From: Acanthaster planci
Lineage: Eukaryota; Echinodermata; Asteroidea; Valvatida; Acanthasteridae
Direction: 5' to 3'
Length of the DNA: 64,000 nucleotides
Assembly: GCF_001949145.1 (NCBI RefSeq)
Contig: NW_019091402.1
Span: forward strand, 1,361,040-1,425,039
The translations under genes and the position numbers were made by a program. This document shows, one piece after another, positions 21,326 to 33,500 of this stretch; the stretch's first letter is position 1, and each line of letters begins with the position of its first letter. The notes beneath the pieces were generated by a model that saw nothing but the letters and a program-made list of their open reading frames with translations, was not told the DNA's origin and did not search any database.

Positions 21326-24300
21326 ACAGAAAGATCCTTTTGCTGAGTCTTGGGAATTTCTCCAAGTTGATTGCAGCCAGTGTTTGCAATTCTTGTCTTT
21401 CAAAAGCTAAAGCAAGGCTCACGAATCAAAAATCAGCTGGGACACCGTGCAACATGAGTGGATCCCTATCTAAACATAGGGTGAGCTCAGCAACAAGTGT
21501 GACCTTTTGAAGGGACAAATTCTGCAGAATTTGGCATGCTTCTGAACCAATCTTTACATAAACACTGTCTTGAAAAATGCCATGGAAAAAATGGAACACA
21601 CAGTAAAAAATAACAGCAGTTTCAAATAAACGACAACAGTTGACACTTTTTGTGTCTAATGTAATAATGCTGGCAAAATTTCAAGAATCTTATTAGTTTT
21701 TTATCTCTACACTTTTCACAACTGTCTTGGCAGTGACTATTACGAAGCTTTGAAATTTGCTGCAGACCTCAGGCTCCTCTGAGTGTACACCAATGCTTAT
21801 CCCGTCGTTGTGAAGACCTGATTGTTGTATGGCTGAGGAACGTGCGATGTTCCAGACTAGTCCAACACTGTGTGTCATGACATGTCCAGTGGAACTGTGT
21901 TTCCAGATATTTCGAGATTTGAAATGCAGATTCAAAAAAACAGTTTCAATACCAAACACCATTCTTCTGGAACTGGCGGCGACAAGAGTCCTCCGAACTA
22001 CCAATGGTTAATTTTTGACTAAAACCTGCCAAAGCTCCCCGGAAATGATTAAGCTCATCAAATTTGCTCAGTGTTCTGACAAATATGGTTGGCAGCGCTG
22101 CCAACAAAAAGGGTGCTGGGAATTTGGAGAAGATTCGGATTGGCCTTCCCGTTTGGTTGCGTCAGGCTAAAGAGACTGACAAGCCGGTGAGATCTTACGG
22201 GGAATGACACTGCATCTGTTCGGCTGAGAAATTCCAAGCAGTTGTCGTGGCACACATGGGCAGTGTCTAGTTGACAGCCGGTTAATGACTGGCATACCAC
22301 TGGCAAAGCAGCAAAGAACCGTTCATGAATTTCACTCCTAGCATCTCTGTTGACATGGCGTGCACTTTTACACGTGACCAGCAGCAAAAACGCACGGTAC
22401 AAAAAAGTGCATGAACTTGTAATACTACAAAGGCATAATACCTCATCGAGACTATACAATACTTGTACGAATTTCTCTCAATATGTACAATCGTTTGATA
22501 CAAAATGCCAAATATTACTTGTCAAAAATTCCTTGGAATGTATTTGATTTGTGCCACATCAGGCAACAACAGCCAAAGCGTGTAAAGAAAAAACAGTACA
22601 TTCAACGATAAATGGTTCAACAGTTTTCTTCCACTGTGACAAAAAGTGCTTCATTTTTTTTTACAAACACTAAAACACCCAAAGGAGATACAGCCAACTT
22701 TGGCCGTGTCCACACTGCACACTTCAAGAGCCACCGCTAAATGCATGTTATTTGCAACAGTCAAACACATAGCCTTGTCCAAGGCAGTGTCAGTGGTTTT
22801 TTTTTTTGGAGGGAGATTATCAGGCCTGGCACTCAGGACCCACAGCAAACGAGCTGCCATGCACTATCACGGTGCACCAACCTTCGTATGGTATAGCTAC
22901 AGGTGTACTCTGGGAAATCCCATATACAGCACAGAGTATGTGGCACAATCGTGCATGTTACGCATGACCTGTTAGGTTATGGACTGGTCGTGGGGCATGT
23001 ACATGTGAGTGTGAGTCGAAGCTATTGGCACACAACACATGCAAAAGGCAGGCAGACCAGACCCCTCTAAGTGGGTGCACGCACCGTTTACAGTAGGCTA
23101 GATTTACCCAACGCCTTGGTGAAGGGTATTGAAACCTGAACACATGCAGCTCCAGACTTAGACGTGGCCTCGTGTTGGCCGTGAACATTTGACAGACGTG
23201 TACGCACTTTGAAAAGCAACTGCGATATTTCAAGGGAACCACTTTAAAATTTTCACTGACACTGCAGTTTTTCTAAAAAATTAAAAATTCACGTGCTGTT
23301 TTCTTATCCTATTTCTTCAAAATCTACCTAATGCATGGAAATCCAACAGCAGCAACATGAATAGAAATGTACATGTATAACAGAAACCCATGTATCGAGG
23401 TAAACTTTGGAAACAAACACAATTGGCAGTGAACCATACTCAGAATACAAATCACATTGAAAAACTTCTGTCAATAGAGGGCAGCAAGCATCCTGGCCTC
23501 AGCCATGTGCAATGTACTGTTCCACGTTGCAGCCCTTCTGAACACTTACTTTTATTAAAAATAATGAACTCGACAAGACCACGCACACTGGCACCGTAGC
23601 TGTGGGGGCTACACAAGTGTTTAACGATAGTAGTTATGAGGACAATGCTTTGTCCCCACAACTTGGTACCAAACTTCTGAACACAGGAAACTGTCCCCTC
23701 AGTGCAGAGCTCGCCAGGGCGTTGAGATACCACTCTCATGCTGGACTCACACTCAGTGTCTTTTAGTACTTATACTCAGAGCAGCGAATCTTTTCATTAA
23801 GTAATTGTTCCTACTCAAGGAACAGCACTTGTTCCCAACGTGGGTGCATTTAGACTGCCAGTTTGAGAAGAAAACAGTTACCAATTCCTACATTTAAATA
23901 AACCAGTTGCCAGAGAGTCCTGACTTCTGAAGTCAAACCTCATTTTGCTTTTACAATGTGTGGTTGGTGCATCAGTTTCTTTGTGGCACCAATGACATTC
24001 AAATGTGAGAATCGAGATCAAAACTCAGCTTGAAGACTCTGAATGAGTATTTGAGTAAACGCTTGCACCAAACATTAGCCAGAATTTGGCATTTTTAGAA
24101 CAAACGACTTTCTTTTATTCACAAGTAAATGAATGACACCTACAGAAGGCTCGAGACCAAGTCTGTATTCACACACATGCGTATGTATACTAAATACTGA
24201 GACTTGCTTTCAAGGCTTCCGACAATTTCAGAAGACAAATTGGACAAATTAGACGTAACATTTTGATACCACCATGACTAAACATTTCTGTATAACTGTA

Positions 24301-25218
24301 CTTCGTTTGACTTGACCTAAAAGCTGACATACGCTGATGATACCACCTTTTATCACATACACGCAGCTTTCAAAAATCACTCCCTTATTAAAATAGCTGA
24401 TGCAAAAAGGAACCAAAAACTGCAGCACTTTTTAGAGTTGACACTGTCCAACCTGTCGTTGGGGGGGGTGTTAAGATTTAAAAAATGCAGCCACGTCACA
24501 CAAAAAGTTTCTGTAGCCACCGTTGACAAAAAAGAAATGAAATTTGGCACGGTGCAAAATTACTTTCATGAAAATTTCAAGCTATGCTTGCAAAAAAGCC
24601 TATTTCTTGCCTTTACGCAGTTCTGCCAACTTCCACATCCTCAAGAGGTTTCTTTGTCACTTTTTTCCCTTGCTAAGTGGAGTCCGCAGAAGAGACTGAG
24701 CAAAGATTTCCACGACAACCAGGGAATACGCCACCAACTCCAAAAGTGGACAGTAATTTGTGGCTGCGGTAAAATCTTAATGATAGGGTGCACGGCCAAA
24801 AACGACCGAAGACTGCAATTCTTGACCAAGTTACATGTAGAAATGCTCGCCTCAATGTGACATCCACTTTGCCGCTTCAGAGCAGAGTAAACTTTAATCG
24901 GTCCCAAACAACAGTCAGGAAGTTTGCCGAGGAAACCTCAAATTTGTTGATACCCTGCACGTGAAGACGCCTTGCATCAAAGGTGGCTGTCGACAACCAG
25001 TGACGTGACCACCTTGGTCTCAACTAAACTGAGTTGGTCAAACGGAACTTCCACAGTCACTCCTAGTCGGTTTCTCGGCTAGCGGGTATCTAAGATAAGA
25101 ACTGGGAGCAAACGCTGAACATGCAAACAGCGCCCTCATGCAACAAGTTCCTCCCTAACGCAGACCGTTATGAACGCAATCCTGAATGCTGGAGAATCAT
25201 GGCATGGCAATTGTCGGC

Positions 25219-27567
25219 CTAAAATGAATCTCCCTTTGTCGTCGGAGGTACAGTCTTGGACTGCATCTCCTTGGACTGCTTTTTATGCTGTGCGATGGAG
25301 GCCAGCTGGGATGAGGTGAAGTCCTGTATGACGGGGCCGAGCGCTGGTGGTACCGAGTACCAGCTACTGGTGGCTTGACCCAGCATCCGGGGTGGGGGCC
25401 GAGGGGAAAGACTAGGGGAGATACCTGGGGAAAAAAAGTACCGGTAAAAACTTTATTTGTAATTACAGGACTTGAAATAGATCAAATGGTTGACTTCTCT
25501 TCATTTTGTAACCAAGTTTAATAAATGTACCTTGATGAAAATGGATATGGTGCGAGTTTTCCCCATCATCCTTTGGCTTCAGTTTTATGAGTTTAGGCCC
25601 GTAAAGACCCACAGGCTCAACACAGCTCACAGCCTTTTCCTGTTCAAGGGCCCACTTGTCTGAGGCAAAGGTCTGAATAATTTGAAGAGGTTGGGATGAG
25701 GCTCGTCTAAGACAGAGACATGGCCGCAATTTGGGGGGGAAAAAAAGGCCACAGTAGGGCATGAACCTCCTCCACCCGAGAGAAATGCCTGCTTCATAAC
25801 CCCACAAAATTGAATGAATGTGATCAAGCTGCCGTCATCACACTGCAAAATAATGTATGCATGCAGACTGTGACATGACAAGGGTTTATTAAAGCTCTTC
25901 TATACATGTACATGAAGGAACGTTTGGTGTCACGTGAAATTTGAACTCCTCTGAAACCTGGTCTCTTTTGCCTAACAAGCAGATTAATCCTTGTCCACTG
26001 AGTCATGTGGAATACAGCCACTCAGCGGCTATTTCAGAGGGTCCAAAATTTCACACCACGTCGGCATGGATTGTGAATGAGTACTGAAAATGGCCAACTC
26101 ACATGCACAAAAGTAATTCCACCAGGCCAAAGATTTATAAACACTCCTCACACACCTCTTGCGATTGAAAATGAGATGACATACTGAGGCATGTTAGCCA
26201 ATCAAAATAATGCATGGAGATGAAATCATGGCAGTGATTGGCTGATGAGAGCTATGATGTGACCAGTGGAATCTAAAAGTAAAAAAATAAAAGGGGGCTG
26301 TACAGTACCTACTTACTCGAACTCTTGCTAATCCGCCTTCGCTGATCTCTCTCCTCCATTCTTTTCCGTATCCATGGCGACCCCATCTCAGCCAAGCTCC
26401 TCCCCGCCAATGGCCCCCTTCCCGGCTCCCGGTGAGGGGCCTCATCTCGCCTGTTCACGTGTGGGCTCAGCCTGTGCCCGCGATCCGATGCTGAGCTGTG
26501 CTCGTAGGAGACTTGCAGCTGGTGCGTGGAATGACTGAACTTGGAGCCTGTCGAGGAGGTCGTCAGTCGGCTGTGAGCAATGCTGCGATTGACTGGCGAC
26601 GGTGACGGGACCGAATAGAGGCCGTGCCCTCGCACGCTGGTGGTTTCTAACCGTGGGGACCCAGGTTGAACGTGAACACTGAGGTTGTTATTGATACCAG
26701 TGGTGAGTTCGTACCCCTTGGTGTTTGACCCCTCCTTAAATGTCCTCCCCCTATCGGAACTAAATGGTTGAGTCCTGTGGCTACCTAACTCCTTAGACAC
26801 TGTACTTGACTCAGGTGACAGTACTTCCTGGCGGGGGCTATTGTGCATTGAGATGGACAGATTAGTTCTGTTTGGGTCGACAGTCCGCACGAGCCAAGGG
26901 TCTTCATAACTGGTAGGTTTGGGAATGGCCTGTTCGGGTGAACGGTGCAACCGTAAACTAAACTGTCGAACAGCTTGTGTTCTAGAAACCACTGGGGAGC
27001 CAGGGTTGCTATGCATCTTCGAGGGGGCGGCCAGTCCATGTTTTTCGTCCCTCGAGACAGAAACCTCCTCTAGGTTTCCCACAGACAGAGGTCTCTGCCT
27101 CCGATAGTCTGATGACAATGCACTCCTAGATGGCATTTGGGACAGTGTTGGATTCTCTTGTGGTGTCACGCCCCTGCTTGACCTATTCTGCGGCTGGGCG
27201 CGGCCTTGAGTGTCTGTTTTTCCCTGAGTTACGCTAGCTGATGACGGCTCCTCAGCAATACTCTCAGTGACATGTGACGTCGTATTGTGTACATCCACCG
27301 ATCTGTTGTCCACATCCATTGCACTTGAAACCTGCACGTCTCTCAGCACAGCACCTGCTGAGCTTAACACAGTGGTCGCCATGGTGACTCCAGCTGTGGT
27401 GGCGTTGTTGTTGTTGTTCAACTGCGCTTCTTTCGAGGCGGACTCCGATTTGGCTGGTGCCCCTTCCTTGGTGTTCACCGCAGACTGGCCCTCCACTTTC
27501 CGCAGCTTGCTTGCCAGCTTCTGATTGGCCAGTCTATCGTTCTCGGCGGCTGCTTTCTCCTGCTCGC
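25219..27567 (-). other. PDE7 C-terminal tail region (last two coding exons)
   Basis: After NKASWEAF a short Ala/Glu/Lys-rich helix is likely ([20 protein letters not shown]). About 440 residues of low-complexity Ser/Pro/Arg/His sequence follow, with many SP sites ([34 protein letters not shown]) and a basophilic-kinase motif RRRISKSS. The exon appears to end at an in-frame TAG, but GTAAGT two codons earlier is a strong donor. A further exon (25424-25219) continues in phase with [10 protein letters not shown] and ends in GDSF. The composition suggests intrinsic disorder and regulation by phosphorylation. Confidence 0.8.
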
Positions 27568-30500
27568 CAAATGCTTCCCAGGAGGCCTTGTTCTTGTGGA
27601 CATTGGAGAGCATTAAATCCGAGAGCTCAGTGGGCATGAAACGGTGCCACTCCGTAAAGAGCGGTTCCACCACAAACTTCATGAACCCTGCCAGTAACGA
27701 AAACAGACAAACGTTCTAAATAATCTGACGCGCATTTGGGTTCCCCTTCAAAAGTCGATGTAAACCACTTCTGAGTGAGGTCACATTTCAAGAATGTTCA
27801 AACCCCACAATAGTTCCATTCCATTTTGCTAGGAATTTCGAGGAACTTTTGACAGATGAATGCAAGCGACTGCGATAAAAGGAACTCAAGATTTTGTACA
27901 ACTGGCCACATTTGCACGACCTGTGACCTTAGAATACCAGGAGTCTCCCACTGTGAGGCTCCAATGGTATCAATATTCTCTAGTTTAATAGCATTTGTTT
28001 CGCGTAGTTTTAAAGATAATTGTATTTTGTCACTTTAATTCTGTGTGCTGCTGCTTTCACAGTAACTCTTTATGTAACTTCAATATTAGCATTGTACTTG
28101 AAGTTGTTTTATGTAAATTTTGCATTATGAAGTGCCATAAAATATATAAATGGAAAGGGTGCTAGATACAAATGTATTATCATTATTTTGTGGAACAAAG
28201 CCAAGCCCGTAAATTGTTTCTAATTGGGCACAAGGAGCAATGTGTACATGAACTTGGCCAAACTGTCTCAGGAGATGAGACTCTGATGAGGTCATAATTG
28301 GCGAGGCTGTTCTGCCATGAGATAAGACCATGTTCCTGACTTCAACAGTCAGTGGCTCTACAGCAGTTCCATTGAGCCTTGTCATCTACTTGAAAACAAC
28401 TCAATGCCTGGCCCATCACAAGTCAATCACAGGAAACTCAGAAGCCCATCACAAGTCCATTATACTGTTGCATATCAGTCCGTCAAAGGTCCATCAAAAG
28501 TCCGTCAAAAGTCCGTCAAAAGTCCATCAAAAGTCCATCAAAAGTCTGTTAAAAGTCCATCATACATGTACATTCATCGCATTCCACGGTAACGGACCGT
28601 CAAGTATCGCTCCCATTTCTCTCACTGCAGCATACAGAGATGTCATTTGACTTGTAATGACCGACGGGACAATTTTGTGCAGAATGCATCTTGGCACAGC
28701 AGGGTTCGATGACCAGCCAATCTGAAGTCCATCACACACCCATCAAGAGCCAATCCGAAATCAAAATACGAGCCAATTTATCAAACAAGTCGGGCCACAA
28801 GTTGGTTTACACACCCTTGTATTTATATTCTTGTGGGGTATTTGACTTGGTTCTCGTACACTTTCCATATCGCTCCCATTTAAACCCGACTATCATTCCT
28901 GGGTTGAGATTTCAACCAAATGACCCTTACACAACCTTACACATTATTTTGCGACATATAAATTATACCTTGGAAATTCCATCTTTTTGAGCAAATTCCA
29001 AAACTCTATTTTCGTGAAATTCTTGTCTATGTGGGGTTCTTCCTTTTGTTTTGGTACCCCAAGAGGTACCTTAAACACATGCACTGGAGTTAACAAAAGA
29101 GGGATAACAGTGTTGAGGAGTGTTACTCAATAGAATCAAGCTTCAAACTTGGCTTTGGACTAGGCGACTTGCATTTGACTCATGAGGACTTGCAACTAAC
29201 ATTGCGAGGACATGTAATCGACGTGTGAGGACTTGTGTGGATGTGTGAGGACTTGATTCCCTGACCTGCTTGTATCTGCTGTATGGTGTTCTTGTAACGA
29301 TCACAGTTCATAGTCAGCGGTAGTTTCAGTCCCCGCTCTCTGTCGCCTGGAGAAAGAGGGAATGGCCACAGACAAATCAGTGAAACACTGCTTAAAAATG
29401 ACCACTGCTTAAAAATGTTGGCCGGAACAAATAACTCCATCGATCCAAGATTGTTTTGTTCGATGCATTCCACTCATCAAAACACAACACAGCCCCAGAG
29501 TGATTGTGTGTTTGCTGTGCGCAATATATTCCAAATATTACAATGAAACGCTATTTTTTTGTGGTTCGCGTTCAAGCAAAATATTTTTCGTATCACAAAA
29601 AGGTTTTGCTGAGGTTTACCCTTACCACCAAGAGGTTATCAACCAAACTACGAATTGTTTTCAGAAAGCTACCCGAATGCTCAAAATCCAGTTACATGTT
29701 TGTGTAAAACAAACCAGTGGCATGTTCTTCACGCGTAAGAATTGGGACATCAAATTCTGCCTAAGGCAGTGCCGAAAGGTTTGGCTGAGGCAAGAATTTA
29801 CATGAGTGTCTATGAAAGCCATTGAAAAATGACACCAGCCACTTCCCACAGGTGCGTATGTGAGTCCTAGCCACAACCTTGACTTCAGAAAGCAGCCTAG
29901 AAGAGGCTGGGCTCTGCCATCTGTATCACCAAACCTCATCCACATTCATGATTGAGAGTCAAATTCTCAATGATCCATTCAACATCACATGCTATATTTG
30001 CTGTTTAACGGGCCTACATCCAAGGATTCAAGCAGAAGTCAAACATATACAAGCATAGTAAACTGTTCCCGTGGAATAGTTTACTATGTGTGATCTTTAT
30101 GACGCAATCACAGAACTGTCATCCAGGTGAAGTGCATGCACGCAAGCATCACCCTGGCTACACACGGAAAGATGGCAGCGTGCATGAATATTGATAAGTG
30201 TTTTCAGTGAATCCTCATATTGTCATGGCAACTGAGTATGTATAAGGCACGGTAAACAAATATAAGAACTAGTTTCTCAAATCCCAAAACCGAGGGGCAC
30301 AACCGTGGACTGTCCTCCACAAGTGTTACAGCATATTTGATTAATTAATGCTTCACTTGAGGGCTTTTGGGTCATTGGGGATTTAGGTAGTTCAACAGAC
30401 GAGACTCCGTGATTTGAGCGATGACAAGTTGGAGTTCGGAATGGTACATACCCTGATTGTAGAATTCTTCTGTGACCATTTCACTCCATCGCCGACTTAT

Positions 30501-33500
30501 CTCCCATCTCCTGCAGGGATTACAGATGTCGGCACACTTCAGTGCAATCTAAAAAGAGAGAGTTCATAATTACATACATGTAGAGTTCGGAAACATCAAT
30601 TTCAAAACAGGACAACACTGTTTGTTCAATGCAAATAGACTGTAATTATGCGTCGGCCATCTTGAAATGAAAGTGAGGTTAACTATTCATTTTGGGACCC
30701 GAGAGTGAAAATAACTATGAAATAAAAGTTAGTGCCAGTTTACAGGTAGAACAATTTAAAATTTGTGATAAATAATAACTACGTAACGTTTTAAGCCACA
30801 TTAATTAAAGGAATCTGAGAGCGAGGCTTGGAACCCAAAATAGTCTGGCATCATCCCATTTCACATGAAACTGAATATGATAGATTCAGGGCACAAGATC
30901 AAAGATGGCTTCCACATGAAGAAGGAATAGCAAAACCCCACCATTGGTTGACAACACGTACATTGTCTTCTGCTCAGGATTTAGTTTCAATGCTCGGGGC
31001 GGGGCTTCGTTTAGGGAGGCTTACCTGCAAGATGAAGTTTTTGTGCCCTGCATCTTTCATGTCAAAGTCATTGGCACTGAGGTGATTCTGTGGGAATGGG
31101 CAGATCAAAAGTTAACTGTAGTTTATTTACAATACTTCAGAACGATCTTCAACAATAACCACCAGATATAAGTGAAAAGAAAATTAGCAACAATGACAAC
31201 AATAAATGGTATTCACTTGTGAAATGGAAAAAGAGAGTTAGCCCTAAATTAATTGTGGGCTTTCAGATCAGATTCATACGTATCTCTATCAGCAAATTTG
31301 TAACATTTCCACAATTTTCATGGACAGTATTTTCCTTTTTCTGTCACCGTGAGATGAAACAACAGTCCCGTCGAGAATAAGATGAAAAGAAAAGTAAATG
31401 CACACGGGACAATAATTCCAATAATCTTCCTAGAGCAGGAGCACCCCCTCATTGGTTGAAAAGAGCCATGCTGGTCGAGGGTGTTCATTTTGCTGGCAGC
31501 GACGTGTCTGTAACATGTGCATTTCGTAGTTGTTGTGAACCAGTGAAGTGCAGTTCTAACCAAAGGAGCCGCAATTGCTAGGAAAATTGCGCCCTCTCTT
31601 GGTCCAGCTCGGGGCTCATTACCTTGAAGTTTTGCAAGAATTCCTGCTGCCTGGCAATGTCTGTAGCTAGAATGAGCGAGCTGATTTGTTCAACGACGCA
31701 ATCCCTAGGGAATGGAAGAAAGAAATGCACAACGTTAAGGCGCAGCGAAAGCAGCGATGACAAATCTTTAATTTGTGAAAGAAATATGTACTTGAACAAG
31801 AGTGAAAGAGCCAAATTTGTCATAAAAACTTTGCCCACAATTCTCGAACAGACATCTCTTGCAAACTATGGACCCAACGTACATGAACGAGTCTACTAGT
31901 TGTTTTTACGCCTTGTTTTTCTTACCATTACTGTGAATTTCCTGGAAACTTCTCTAAAAGGTAGCAAAACTATCAAATAATGGAGCACTCGAACCTAGCA
32001 ATTTATACTGTGAAAGATTCTAAACCATTTCTTTGCACACTCAGTAGGGGTATAAACTTCGTCACCCATGTGTGAAACGACTTGTTGATTAGCAAGGACT
32101 GTGAAGTCTGCAAAATTTCCCACGCTGCAGGGAAAAAATGCACACAATTGCTGTCAAGATATGGAAAACTTCCCTGGTGCATGTACATGGGTGTACTCAT
32201 TCTTGAGGTGTAATCACAGTGCATGGGACTGAACAAGGCAGGAGCTCCGACTGAACACCTGGTCCCTCACCTCCCACTTTCAAAACCAACGACAGAATGT
32301 AATGCAGAGGGTGGGGAGCTGCCTACTTTACTACCGTGAGGTCAAATCTGAAAGTTAAGGATTTGGCTGAAGGTAATGCACGCGCATATGGAAGTTGCCT
32401 GAGATCGACTGTGACTGCTTCCCATAAACACAAGCCAACCGCGGCCGTTGGAATCAGACATGGCCTGCCCTTTCCACTCTTGGGTGGCCCAGCTATAGAG
32501 TGCCCTCAGTAGGACGTGCATGAACTCCAATGTATAAAAAAAGCGATCATACCACAACTTCTTGTCTAGGTGATCTAGCAGTTTTGACTCCCTGAGCACG
32601 GATATTGCTGCACGCCAGTGGTGATTTTCGAGCACCGATGAATTCTGCAAATAAAAAAGGAAGAGCAAAGATGTCTTTCAAAATCGCAAGTATTCTGTAA
32701 ACATGCAGACTGAATTCTTTTACATAGCAGGTATTCACATATCATTCATATCCTGCAATTATCTTGTTCAACCATGGTCAAAACACATCCTCTTTTGGCC
32801 CGGGGAAGTACTTGGCGAAAAAAACCAGACGTCTGACCGAAACTTTCTTTTGAATATTCACAAGTTTCAAAAATTCTTCCCCTGAATACAGCCAGTTCAA
32901 TTTTTCTCTTTTACCTTCAAATTTGAATATTCGATTTCAACATTTGAATTCCCAACTTCCAAAATTGAATTCCCCAAAATTTACTCCCAACACAAATGGG
33001 TAAGAACTACAAACAGAATCAGAAATTTGTACCTTTTTCTGAGAAGCAGACAACTTACCCCATACAACTCTGCTAAGTGATTACTAGTTGCTATTAGAAA
33101 CACCTGGTTGACCCCTGGATGGTCTAGGTCATGGGTTGCCGATGCCAAGATGGCCGACATGACCTCGATGGGTGTCAGAACCTCACGCAGCTGATGTAGG
33201 TTTCGAAAGAAAACAAGACAGACAATGCGAAATATTAAAGACAGAGGCCAGTTCGGAAAAACTTATAGCATAAAAGAACTGAAATATAAACACTTGTGAT
33301 CAAATGTTATACCTTCATCTCTTGAAGATAACAGTACATAGCCTGTGTGACATCTGCAGCATGCAATGCATTATGGTAGGGGTTTCCATGATAACCAGTT
33401 TCTATGGCAACTGTAAAATAAACAAAGTTGGTCCAATTTCATCACAATACATGTATAATAGTCACAGTAACATTTCCACAACACGTCACATAATTATGTG

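Larger units (their letters stand above)
18611..25218 (-). other. Exon-free stretch: presumed PDE7 3' UTR and intergenic DNA
   Basis: About 6.6 kb without a coding exon that I can support. It has only short, unrelated open frames, one family A MITE (19790-19917) and a small tandem repeat (21247-21325). PDE7 is the only gene that ends into it from the right. How much is transcribed cannot be told from sequence. Confidence 0.5.

Noticed and set aside
26309-26316. Stop codon of the 457-aa open frame as the end of PDE7
   Set aside because: A strong GTAAGT donor just before it leads in phase to another 68-codon exon with matching composition.
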